Shown here: piece by piece, positions 1 through 5,822 of the stretch | How the letters are laid out: every line of letters begins with the position of its first letter | How positions within the stretch are numbered: the stretch's first letter is position 1 | Assembly: GCA_030594025.1 (NCBI GenBank) | Contig: JAUVFY010000025.1 | Span: 1 to 11,759 of the forward strand | DNA from: Deltaproteobacteria bacterium | GTDB taxonomy: Bacteria; Desulfobacterota; GWC2-55-46; JAUVFY01 | Direction of reading: 5' to 3' | Length of the DNA: 11,759 nt | Notes under the pieces: model-generated | Told to the model about the DNA's origin: nothing | What the model saw: the letters and a program-made list of their open reading frames with translations, nothing else | Databases searched by the model: none | Position numbers and translations under genes: made by a program

Positions 1-39
1 AAGTGCTGCCACAAAAAGCAAAAGGGATTTTCTATCCAT
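1..39 (-). CDS. 5' end of an exported protein (partial, runs off left edge)
   Basis: Thirteen codons on the minus strand are visible, reading MDRKSLLLFVAAL: a basic start followed by a hydrophobic stretch, like the beginning of a signal peptide. The ATG is preceded by AAAGGTGA, a good ribosome binding site that overlaps the end of the lipoprotein gene. The ATG begins one nucleotide after that gene's TGA. The two genes are therefore almost certainly co-transcribed and probably translationally coupled. The function cannot be told from this fragment; only its likely export and its operon partner can be stated. Confidence 0.6.
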   Translation of the reverse strand, partial: MDRKSLLLFVAAL

Positions 40-40
40 T

Positions 41-1459
41 TCACCTTTCTATTAAAACCGCTCCATATGGGTTCTCCCCCACGGTAAGCTCCTTCACAGC
101 CATCTCGCGTATGGGGTCAAAAATGGTTACCGTCCTACCGCCATTGTTGGTTACATAAAGGCGATCCCTCTGCTCATCACCCGCAAGCCCGATAGGGCCC
201 GCACCGGAGTTCAAAGTCCTTGTAACAACATCCAGGGGGTCTAAAAAAGTGAGCGTGTTGGTAGAGTTGTTGGCAACAAAGAGCTTCTCGTTGAATGCCT
301 TGAGCCCCCTTTTGGCAGGCTCTACCAGAGAGATGCTGTCCACGACCGTCCTCGAAGAGGGAGAGACTTTGGATATCGTGCTGGAGCCTTCGTTAAAGAC
401 GTATATATTCTCCTCGCCTATCGCAAGTCCCGTGGGCCTGACATCAACGGTAATCGTGGCGAGCACCGAGTCGTCATCGGCGTTTATGATGCTCATGTTG
501 TTCGATTGTTCGTTCGTGACGTAAATCTCTCTTCTTTCCGTGTCGGTGGCAATATGAGACGGTTTCTCACCCACGCGGATGGTCCTTAAGGTGCGCTTGG
601 CGAACGTACTGACCACGGTGACATCATTTGAAATGGTGTTCGTAATATAGAGTTTTCCCTCGGTCAGGCTTTCAGGGTCGGGCATAAATATCATGTCTTT
701 GGGCCCGATGCCGGCAGGAAGGATGATAATATCCCTAACATAAAACTGAGCCGTCTCCACAATGGATATGCTCCTGGAGTCGGAGTTTACTACATAGAGA
801 TTGTCATTTGTTAAACTGAGGGCCATGCCCATGGGCCTGTCTCCCACGGTAACGGCTCCTACTACCCTTTCAAGGCTCGTGTCTATTATGGAAATGTAAT
901 TTGAGGCGCTGTTCGATATGAAAAGCAGAACCCCCCTTGGAGAAGGTTTCTGAGGTTCAACATTTATAGCCGGTTCAAAGACGATCCGTTCCGAAACGGA
1001 CTTGTTCGGGTTCCATTCGAATGAAACGACTGAACTCTCTTTTCTTTCGAGCCTGACGTTGAAGTTAAAAGAAAACTCCCCTTGAGGTTGTGAAAGAGCA
1101 AGGCTTGCCCTTCCCTTCCCCCTCTTTATGGATGCGCTCGAGATGACAATCTTTATTGATTTATACGAACCGGGCTCTACAAAGGCTTCCTTCAGAAGTA
1201 TCTGCCTGTCGATGAGATCAATGGAGCTAACCTTGACGGGATCCTCCAATACCTTTACCATGTTCCCGTCAGATGCCTCAACGCCTATCCAGGAAATCGT
1301 AAACTCTATATCGTTCGGCTTAAGGGACGTGGAATGCAGATACAGCAGCAACCTCGCCGCATCACCCTGGTATGGTAGGGGGGGCTCCTGGGGCAACTCA
1401 ACGCAGGAGACAGGCAATAGAAATAAAGATAATAGGACAAATGACCTTAAACACTTCAT
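41..1459 (-). CDS. Putative lipoprotein with DUF4382-like domain and seven-bladed YVTN beta-propeller
   Basis: The 472-residue protein starts with a lipoprotein-type signal (hydrophobic residues 7-18, then PVSC with Cys19). The lipobox is imperfect because Pro occupies -3, so lipidation is likely but not certain. Residues about 35-165 look like a beta-sandwich of the DUF4382 kind (ISWIGVEASDG, EPGSYKSIKIVI). This is a tentative call. Residues about 176-472 hold seven YVTN/NHL-style blades, recognisable from the strands LYVVNSDSRSISIVE, LYITNTISNDVTVVS, IYVTNEQSNNMSIIN, IYVFNEGSSTISKVS, LFVANNSTNTLTFLD and LYVTNNGGRTVTIFD, with VGxxPxGxA linkers between blades. Such propellers usually act as extracytoplasmic binding or scaffold surfaces; no catalytic residues are evident. 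The ATG has AAGGA about 9 nt upstream. A second exported gene follows after 1 nt. The substrate or partner is unknown. Confidence 0.85.
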   Translation of the reverse strand: MKCLRSFVLLSLFLLPVSCVELPQEPPLPYQGDAARLLLYLHSTSLKPNDIEFTISWIGVEASDGNMVKVLEDPVKVSSIDLIDRQILLKEAFVEPGSYKSIKIVISSASIKRGKGRASLALSQPQGEFSFNFNVRLERKESSVVSFEWNPNKSVSERIVFEPAINVEPQKPSPRGVLLFISNSASNYISIIDTSLERVVGAVTVGDRPMGMALSLTNDNLYVVNSDSRSISIVETAQFYVRDIIILPAGIGPKDMIFMPDPESLTEGKLYITNTISNDVTVVSTFAKRTLRTIRVGEKPSHIATDTERREIYVTNEQSNNMSIINADDDSVLATITVDVRPTGLAIGEENIYVFNEGSSTISKVSPSSRTVVDSISLVEPAKRGLKAFNEKLFVANNSTNTLTFLDPLDVVTRTLNSGAGPIGLAGDEQRDRLYVTNNGGRTVTIFDPIREMAVKELTVGENPYGAVLIER

Positions 1460-1543
1460 GCCACTATCCTTAACATGAAAAAATCTTTAAAAAAACCCCA
1501 TAAGGACTACCCTTACGAGGCATCTTCACCTCAAATTGGCCGG

Positions 1544-1555
1544 GCTAAATTTAGC
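1544..1555. promoter_or_regulatory. 12-bp perfect palindrome GCTAAATTTAGC, possible operator
   Basis: The palindrome lies immediately downstream, in the minus direction, of the extended -10 sequence at 1558-1563. It would therefore cover the likely transcription start of the lipoprotein gene. A repressor dimer bound there would block initiation. This is inferred from position and symmetry only; no regulator is identified. Confidence 0.3.
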
Positions 1556-1557
1556 GA

Positions 1558-1584
1558 ACTATAACATGCTATAACATGTCCCAA
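1558..1584 (-). promoter_or_regulatory. Candidate extended -10 promoter(s) for the lipoprotein gene, in a tandem 10-bp repeat
   Basis: On the minus strand, CATGTTATAG occurs twice in a row, and the second copy continues as CATGTTATAGT. The downstream copy gives TG-T-TATAGT (TATAGT at 1563-1558), an extended -10 hexamer one mismatch from TATAAT. The upstream copy gives TATAGC at 1573-1568. A weak -35 candidate, TTGGGA (1584-1579), lies 15 bp upstream of the downstream hexamer. The same CATGTTATA string forms the best promoter of the radical-SAM operon at 5030-5040. Confidence 0.45.
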
Positions 1585-1635
1585 TAGAACAATCAATAAT
1601 TTTTTGAAAATTTTTAAATCTCTGGGATATAGGGC

Positions 1636-1661
1636 AAAAACCTGCCCTCACAAAGAGGGGC
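1636..1661 (-). terminator. Probable intrinsic terminator of the radical-SAM operon
   Basis: On the minus strand GCCCCTC pairs with GAGGGC across a five-base loop (arms 1661-1655 and 1649-1644; one C is bulged), followed by AGG and five T. The plus strand also has a T-rich stretch after the stem (1662-1673), so it could work in both directions. Both flanking genes are on the minus strand, so its natural job is to end transcription coming from the radical-SAM genes. Confidence 0.5.
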
Positions 1662-1833
1662 TTTTGTTGTTTTCCCCATAAGCACAGTTGATCACTGTTT
1701 GCAACGAAAAAATTTTTTATGCTATTAAAAATAACAACCCGATTGGAAGGATTATTCCAGGGATAGGTGTTATGGTACTATTTGAAGGCTTAAGAAAGCA
1801 GAAGAGGCTTGGGAAAATAAAAAGACCGAGTAC

Positions 1834-3228
1834 TTAAACGTAGGGGTTCCCTTCGCTGATCTCACGGAATGCCCGGCTCATTGGTATCTGTATCATGGCG
1901 GAGGTGAAGTGCGTCATGGGGAAGCCCTTGAGTTTCAGCTGCCACAACCGGCTCAGGACCCTTTTCGGGGAAAAGGCCTCGGCCCTGAGCCAGAAAAGGG
2001 CCTTTTCCCTGTTCTCAACACTCATCCTCGGGTCGTCGTGGTAGAATACGGCCCTGTTTCCGTTATAGTATTCCCAGCCCCTTTCGGGGATCAGGTAAGG
2101 CCCGTATTCCTCAAAGAGCTCGGTCCCGGGGAAAGGGGTTACCTGCATGGGGTGGGGCATAACGCCGAGCCTGTCGCATACCTCCAGGGCCCTCTTGTAA
2201 TCGTCGGGGGTGTCCTCTCTACCGCCGACCATAAGGAACATCATAACGTCAATACCGTGGTCCCTTATCTTCCTTACGGCGTCTTCCCTTTTTTTACCCT
2301 GTTTTGTAAGGGCGTTCCACTGACTGAGGCTCACCACGTTTTCCGACTCCCAGCCCACCATGGCCAAAGTAAGACCACTTCGTTTCGCCCACTTAAGGAG
2401 TTCCTCCCCCTTGCTCGTCTGAACACTCGCCAGATCCCCCGAGCCTATCCACCACTTCTTTTTGCTCCCGGTCGTGAGCTCCCTGTAGAGTTCAACATAA
2501 AGCTCTATGGACCTTTCTATTCCGGCCCCCCAGATATTGTCGTCAACATTCCAGAACATCCGGTAGGGGCTATTGGATAACTCGCGCACAACGTCCTGTA
2601 TTGGCCTGTGCCTTATGTTGTTCCCGAAGAACCTGTAAACGGAGCAGTACTTGCACTTGAAAGGGCACCCCCTTGCGGTGAAGAAAGAGCCCATGGGATA
2701 TCTGGTCTTCAAAAGCCCCTTTTTAGGCTGCGCAAGCCCCACGAGGGGAAGCTGCGTCCCACTGTAAAAGGGTTTTAGTTCGGGCTTGCCCGACTCCAGG
2801 GAGTTCCTTAAGTCAGTTATGAGCTCTTCCCATACGCCTTCGGCCTCGCCTACAACAACGCTGTCGGCGTGCCTTTTCGCTTCCTGGGGAAGTACTGTTA
2901 CGTGCATGCCCCCGAGGATAACCTTTATACCCCTTCGCCTTAGCCGGTCGGCGGCCCTGTAAGCCCAGGGGGCCTGCGGGGTAAGCACACTTATACCTAC
3001 AACGTCTGACGTAAACTCATCTATATCAAGGTCCTCCCTGTTTGCGTCTACGAGTTCAACTTCAACGTCCGGAGCTAGTTTTTCTGTAAGGCCCGCAAGG
3101 TACTCGAGCACCGGCGGGGCTATCGGAAGGCCTTCGCTCCTCTGAATTTCGTCGAGCCCGGTAAGGGATATGAGTTTGCTTGACTTTACGTATTCGCCGA
3201 AGGGCGGGGAGATGAGAGATATCTTCAT
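1834..3228 (-). CDS. B12-binding-domain radical SAM protein
   Basis: The 464-residue enzyme has the two-domain plan of cobalamin-type radical-SAM proteins. The N-terminal Rossmann-like domain (about 1-145) shows LISPPFGEY, VVGISVLTPQA, GGMHVTVLPQEA and VVVGEAEGVWEEL. The canonical cobalamin DxHxxG signature is not visible, as is common in this superfamily. The radical-SAM core follows, with ARGCPFKCKYC giving the CxxxCxxC cluster ligands Cys188, Cys192 and Cys195. Further core landmarks are WNVDDNIWG, MVGWES (290-295) and MQVTPFPGTELFEEY. The enzyme is expected to cleave S-adenosylmethionine and perform a methylation, ring closure or similar radical reaction on an unknown substrate. It is the last gene of a three-gene unit, 29 bp after the BchE-like gene. 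The ATG lacks a Shine-Dalgarno sequence, but LISPPFG is where such proteins begin, so the start is kept. Confidence 0.85.
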   Translation of the reverse strand: MKISLISPPFGEYVKSSKLISLTGLDEIQRSEGLPIAPPVLEYLAGLTEKLAPDVEVELVDANREDLDIDEFTSDVVGISVLTPQAPWAYRAADRLRRRGIKVILGGMHVTVLPQEAKRHADSVVVGEAEGVWEELITDLRNSLESGKPELKPFYSGTQLPLVGLAQPKKGLLKTRYPMGSFFTARGCPFKCKYCSVYRFFGNNIRHRPIQDVVRELSNSPYRMFWNVDDNIWGAGIERSIELYVELYRELTTGSKKKWWIGSGDLASVQTSKGEELLKWAKRSGLTLAMVGWESENVVSLSQWNALTKQGKKREDAVRKIRDHGIDVMMFLMVGGREDTPDDYKRALEVCDRLGVMPHPMQVTPFPGTELFEEYGPYLIPERGWEYYNGNRAVFYHDDPRMSVENREKALFWLRAEAFSPKRVLSRLWQLKLKGFPMTHFTSAMIQIPMSRAFREISEGNPYV

Positions 3229-3238
3229 GGATAAGACT

Positions 3239-3259
3239 AAAAAAAGGGCGGGGCCCCTT
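3239..3259 (-). terminator. Short hairpin plus T-tract between the two radical-SAM genes
   Basis: On the minus strand AAGGG (3259-3255) can pair with CCCTT (3248-3244) around a six-base loop, and the last stem bases merge into a run of seven T (3245-3239). The stem overlaps the TAA of the upstream gene. It resembles a weak intrinsic terminator or attenuator that would lower expression of the second radical-SAM gene relative to the first. The stem is only five base pairs, so confidence is low. Confidence 0.35.
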
Positions 3260-4754
3260 AATTCCCGTGCCAGCCCCCGACCGCGGCCTTCTTCCCGGAG
3301 TTCTTCAAAACCGCCAGGTCCCTTTCAACCTCTTCGGGTATTTTACCGAGGCCTCCTATCTTGTCTACGATGAAGGAGCTTGTCATGATGCGCCTCATTG
3401 CCTCGAGTATATATTCGCGTTTGAACTCGTCTGTCATAGTCGAAAGCTCGCGAAGCTTGTTCATGTAAAACCTCCGGTAGCACTCGACTATAGCCCTGTC
3501 AATCGCCTCGAGGCTCATCTCGAAAGGCTCCACAATCGGGTCGATAAGGTTATAACGCCTGTAGTCAAATACCCTCACGCGGTCCTTTATCTCCTCGTAC
3601 ATGTCCGCATATGGCCAAGGAGCTATGGCAAGGAAGTGGCAGAAGTCCGGGTTGTATTCCACCGCGAGCTTGAGTGTAGATTCAATGGTCTTTTCCGTCT
3701 CGTGAGGAAGGCCGAGTATCATTGAGGTCTCCGTGATTATGCCGACCTCGTCCAGGAGCTTTAAGGCCTCTTTCGCCTCTTCGACCTTTATACCCTTTTT
3801 AATAAGGTCCAGAGTCTTCTGGTCAGTCCTCTCCGTGCCCACGTATATGTGTATGATGCCCGCATCCCTGTACTTTGGGAGAATATCACGGTCCCTCAAG
3901 ATGTCCTCCACCCGCGTTTCCATGAGGAGGTAAACCCCGAGGGCTCTTTCTATGAGGAGCTCCAGGAACCTCTCCCACCTCCGTCTGTCTTTCGTGGGGT
4001 AGTCGTCGGTCAACAGTATAACGTTTACGCCGTAGTCTTTTTTCTGGGTTTCAATGTCTTTTATGAGGCTTTCCGGGCTCCGTGCCCTCCAGTCCTGCCT
4101 CCAGAACTTCCTCTGGGAGCAGAAGGTACAGTCCTTGTCGCATCCCCTGGAGGTATCTATCGCACCGAGCCTCGAGCCGGGGATTATGAAATAATGGTAG
4201 TCTTCCCAGTCGAGCACATTCCAGGCCTTTGGTAATGCATCGAGTTCAGAGCTATCCATAAAGGCCCTTGTCGGTGTCTTAACTACACGCCCGTCCTTTT
4301 TATAAGCAAGCCCCTTTACCTCGAAAGGGTCGCCTTTTCCGGCGAGCACTGCAATTAGTTCGGCAAGGGTTTTTTCTCCCTCGCCCAGTACTACGAAGTC
4401 TACATGTGTTGATAGGTGGAAGATCTCCTCGTACATGAACGTGGGATGAACTCCCCCCAGAAGCGTGGTTATGCCGGTGGAGACCCTTTTTGCCGTCTCG
4501 AGGACCTCCAGGGCGTCCGGCGAGGTGCAGGTTATGGCGGAGGTGGCCACGTAACGGGGTTTTACCTGACGGATCTTCTCTTCGATCTCCTTATGGCCCA
4601 CCCCCTTTGTCATTGCGTCGTATACTACGGGCTCAAGGCCCGCCGCCCGGGCGGCCCCAGCCAGGTATACGAAATAAAGGGGAACCCATCTTCCGGCAAC
4701 CTCCACTACACCGGCGTGGTAGGGTGGTGTTATGAAAAGTATCTTTTCTCTCAC
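3258..4754 (-). CDS. BchE-family radical SAM protein with B12-type N-terminal domain
   Basis: The 498-residue protein follows, along nearly its whole length, the pattern I know from BchE, the anaerobic Mg-protoporphyrin IX monomethyl ester cyclase. The N-terminal domain (1-150) has ITPPYHAGVVEVAGRW, VYDAMTKG, TSAITC, LLGGVHPTFMY and VVLGEGEKT. The radical-SAM cluster motif is SRGCDKDCTFCSQRKFWR (Cys205, Cys209, Cys212). It is followed by the BchE-like strings TRVEDILRD, LPKYRDAGIIHIYVGTE, MILGLPHETEKT, NPDFCHFLAIAPWPYAD, VFDYRRYN and YRRFYMNK. No chlorophyll gene is in view, so the substrate may be another tetrapyrrole, a lipid or something else. The GTG start at 4754 lies 7 nt after the stop of the small membrane protein gene, and AGGAG inside that gene's end can serve as ribosome binding site. 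Family membership is well supported; the substrate is unknown. Confidence 0.85.
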   Translation of the reverse strand: MREKILFITPPYHAGVVEVAGRWVPLYFVYLAGAARAAGLEPVVYDAMTKGVGHKEIEEKIRQVKPRYVATSAITCTSPDALEVLETAKRVSTGITTLLGGVHPTFMYEEIFHLSTHVDFVVLGEGEKTLAELIAVLAGKGDPFEVKGLAYKKDGRVVKTPTRAFMDSSELDALPKAWNVLDWEDYHYFIIPGSRLGAIDTSRGCDKDCTFCSQRKFWRQDWRARSPESLIKDIETQKKDYGVNVILLTDDYPTKDRRRWERFLELLIERALGVYLLMETRVEDILRDRDILPKYRDAGIIHIYVGTERTDQKTLDLIKKGIKVEEAKEALKLLDEVGIITETSMILGLPHETEKTIESTLKLAVEYNPDFCHFLAIAPWPYADMYEEIKDRVRVFDYRRYNLIDPIVEPFEMSLEAIDRAIVECYRRFYMNKLRELSTMTDEFKREYILEAMRRIMTSSFIVDKIGGLGKIPEEVERDLAVLKNSGKKAAVGGWHGN

Positions 4755-4761
4755 CTGGTTA

Positions 4762-4992
4762 TTATCTCCTCAGGCTACCCACAAAAAGTCCAGCCAGGAG
4801 TCCGAGAACCGTGGCGGCGATTTCGTGTACAAGGGCCATAGTATGGAAAAAGCCTGCATAGGTGCCGAAATAGAATGCAACAAAGACGACCCCCACTCCT
4901 AGGCCCGAGGTAGCGCCTATTAGCATGGGCACAATTAAGCCCCTTTTTAAGGGCCTCCCGCAGGTGGGACAAAGCTCCGTTTTACCGTCCAC
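4762..4992 (-). CDS. Small CxxC-containing membrane protein
   Basis: This 76-residue protein begins with a half zinc-ribbon-like segment, CPTCGRPLKRG (Cys8, Cys11). Two hydrophobic glycine-rich segments follow, about residues 18-42 (GATSGLGVGVVFVAFYFG) and 54-73 (TVLGLLAGLFVG), and it ends SLRR. It is probably an inner-membrane protein with a short cytoplasmic head. The single CxxC could bind metal only in a dimer or with help from His50 or His56. GTG is the start, with AAAGGAG 11 nt upstream. As first gene of the unit with two radical-SAM genes, it may anchor or partner them; that is inference. No family recognised. Confidence 0.65.
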   Translation of the reverse strand: MDGKTELCPTCGRPLKRGLIVPMLIGATSGLGVGVVFVAFYFGTYAGFFHTMALVHEIAATVLGLLAGLFVGSLRR

Positions 4993-5029
4993 TTTCTAAA
5001 CCACTCCTTTCAATCAAAAAATATAAAAT

Positions 5030-5059
5030 ATTATAACATGTATACCGGATATTTTGGAA
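5030..5059 (-). promoter_or_regulatory. Extended -10 promoter of the radical-SAM operon
   Basis: The minus strand reads CATGTTATAATATT. TATAAT at 5035-5030 is a perfect -10 hexamer with TGT directly in front (TGn extended -10). The -35 is weak: TCCAAA at 17 bp or TTCCAA at 18 bp. It lies about 38 bp upstream of the GTG of the small membrane protein, leaving a short leader with AAAGGAG. Confidence 0.6.
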
Positions 5060-5108
5060 GGGTTTTTAAGCTTTTGGGAAAATCCCATCGAATATCCGGG
5101 AGCTCCCG
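5045..5108. repeat. Inverted repeat CCGGATATT/AATATCCGG and adjacent 12-bp palindrome
   Basis: Perfect 9-bp arms lie at 5045-5053 and 5091-5099. A smaller hairpin GGGA-AAA-TCCC sits between them (5076-5086), and the palindrome CGGGAGCTCCCG (5097-5108) overlaps the outer arm. The promoter-proximal arm falls in the -10/-35 spacer of the radical-SAM operon promoter. The symmetry could be operator sites for a looping or cooperative regulator. It lies upstream of the transcription start, so it is not an RNA leader of that operon. Confidence 0.4.
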
Positions 5109-5139
5109 AGAGGGATTAATGGAATTGAGAGTGCAGGAA

Positions 5140-5190
5140 AAAGACAAAGCGGGCCTTTTTAATTTTTTTAATTAAGGGCCCGCCCTTTGT
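5140..5190 (-). terminator. Intrinsic terminator of the superoxide-reductase-like gene
   Basis: GCGGGCC (5149-5155) and GGCCCGC (5177-5183) pair perfectly over seven bases and are extended by ACAAA (5145-5149 side) against TTTGT (5186-5190 side) across a small bulge. In the minus direction the stem is followed by TTTGTCTTTTT. It stands 24-31 bp after the stop codon of the minus-strand gene at 5214. Confidence 0.75.
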
Positions 5191-5213
5191 TTAAGGCCTT
5201 GCATGGTTTAATT

Positions 5214-5633
5214 CTAAACAGTGAATTCAGTAAGCCAGAAGTCATGTTTGTTGCAGAAACTGGTTGCATAGAGCCTTGCGGAGTGCTTTTCCGGGAGTTC
5301 AAAGGTCGACTCTGGTTTTTTATCCTGTGGGAAAAACGTCTTTTCCCCGAGCACTTTCCCGTCCGCGCTTACGAGCGTGTGTCGAACTATATAATGTTTG
5401 AAGGACATGGAATGCTTAACCGTTATGGTAACCTTTTTCCCCTCCACGGTGACTATTGGTGCATGGCCCCCGACCTTTTTCGCCCATTTTCCCGGGTTTT
5501 CGGCCGTATAGATAATGCCCGGGATACCTTGTGAAGATTCTGGCGAAGATGCGAAGGCTCTTGCGGGAGCACCTGCAGCCATCCCCGCTGCGATAATGAG
5601 CGAGGTTTTGATAAAATCTCTTCTGGTATTCAT
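5214..5633 (-). CDS. Tat-exported superoxide-reductase (desulfoferrodoxin/neelaredoxin)-like protein
   Basis: The 139-residue protein begins with a twin-arginine signal (NTRRDFIKT, then a hydrophobic segment 11-20) and a likely cleavage site after AFA at residues 27-29. The mature part is a single SOR/desulfoferrodoxin iron-binding domain. His57 (GGHAP), His74 (TVKH), His80 (FKHYI), Cys127 and His130 (CNKH) match the Fe(His)4(Cys) centre, and DGKVLGEKTF and the CNKHDFW tail are family-typical. It should reduce superoxide to hydrogen peroxide, or sense it, in the periplasm. The Glu-Lys pair that normally precedes the first His (EKHxP) is replaced by Gly55-Gly56. There is no N-terminal rubredoxin-like centre. 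AAAGGAGGG precedes the ATG; a terminator follows. The gene stands alone, divergent from the repeat protein gene. Confidence 0.88.
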   Translation of the reverse strand: MNTRRDFIKTSLIIAAGMAAGAPARAFASSPESSQGIPGIIYTAENPGKWAKKVGGHAPIVTVEGKKVTITVKHSMSFKHYIVRHTLVSADGKVLGEKTFFPQDKKPESTFELPEKHSARLYATSFCNKHDFWLTEFTV

Positions 5634-5714
5634 AGGTAGCCCTCCTTTGAATTGTTATCGGTTCGCTTAACATATTAACTGTAGCAGACAAATAATCCCT
5701 CGCAAATTTTTTGC

Positions 5715-5746
5715 TTTGACTTTAAAACCCCTTCTGGTAAAGTTTA
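5715..5746 (+). promoter_or_regulatory. Promoter of the repeat surface protein gene (copy 1 of a 32-bp element)
   Basis: TTGACT (5716-5721) is followed after 16 bp by TAAAGT (5738-5743), with TG directly before it (TGG-TAAAGT, extended -10). The 32-bp element matches that at 7289-7320 in all but two positions. A small inverted repeat, GCAAA-TTT-TTTGC (5702-5714), sits just upstream of the -35. About 76 bp of leader precede the ATG at 5823. Confidence 0.65.
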
Positions 5747-5822
5747 CCCCTGAGGAAATCTGTGGAAGTCATAATCATCGCAGGTTAAGCAAATACACAT
5801 AAACACAAAGGAGGGCCTGGTA

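Larger units (their letters stand above)
1460..1833. other. 374-bp AT-rich intergenic region between two minus-strand transcription units
   Basis: No convincing gene is present. Read in the minus direction it contains, in order: A/T tracts (an A6T6 block at 1707-1718), a terminator-like hairpin at 1644-1661, more A/T tracts at about 1597-1618, a tandem 10-bp repeat carrying extended -10 sequences (1559-1578), a 12-bp palindrome (1544-1555), and a leader of about 85-95 nt before the lipoprotein start. This is the order expected for the end of one operon followed by the promoter of the next. The A/T tracts may be intrinsically bent. Confidence 0.6.

Noticed and set aside
1772..1837. Small plus-strand reading frame of 21 codons, basic (MVLFEGLRKQKRLGK...)
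   Set aside because: It has only a weak purine stretch upstream, no recognisable family and overlaps the 3' end of the radical-SAM gene; it is likely chance.
1909..2580. Long open frame (223 codons) opposite the second radical-SAM gene
   Set aside because: It is antisense to a gene with clear motifs, and its translation has no domain-like features; it is a by-product of codon bias.
4775..4972. Overlapping 65-codon frame within the small membrane protein gene
   Set aside because: It is in a different frame of the same strand, without its own ribosome binding site; the GTG-started frame has AAAGGAG and coherent TM segments.
5030..5210. Structured intergenic region considered as a riboswitch or small RNA
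   Set aside because: The inverted repeats lie upstream of the predicted transcription start of the operon, and the GC hairpin with T-tract is fully explained as the terminator of the preceding gene.
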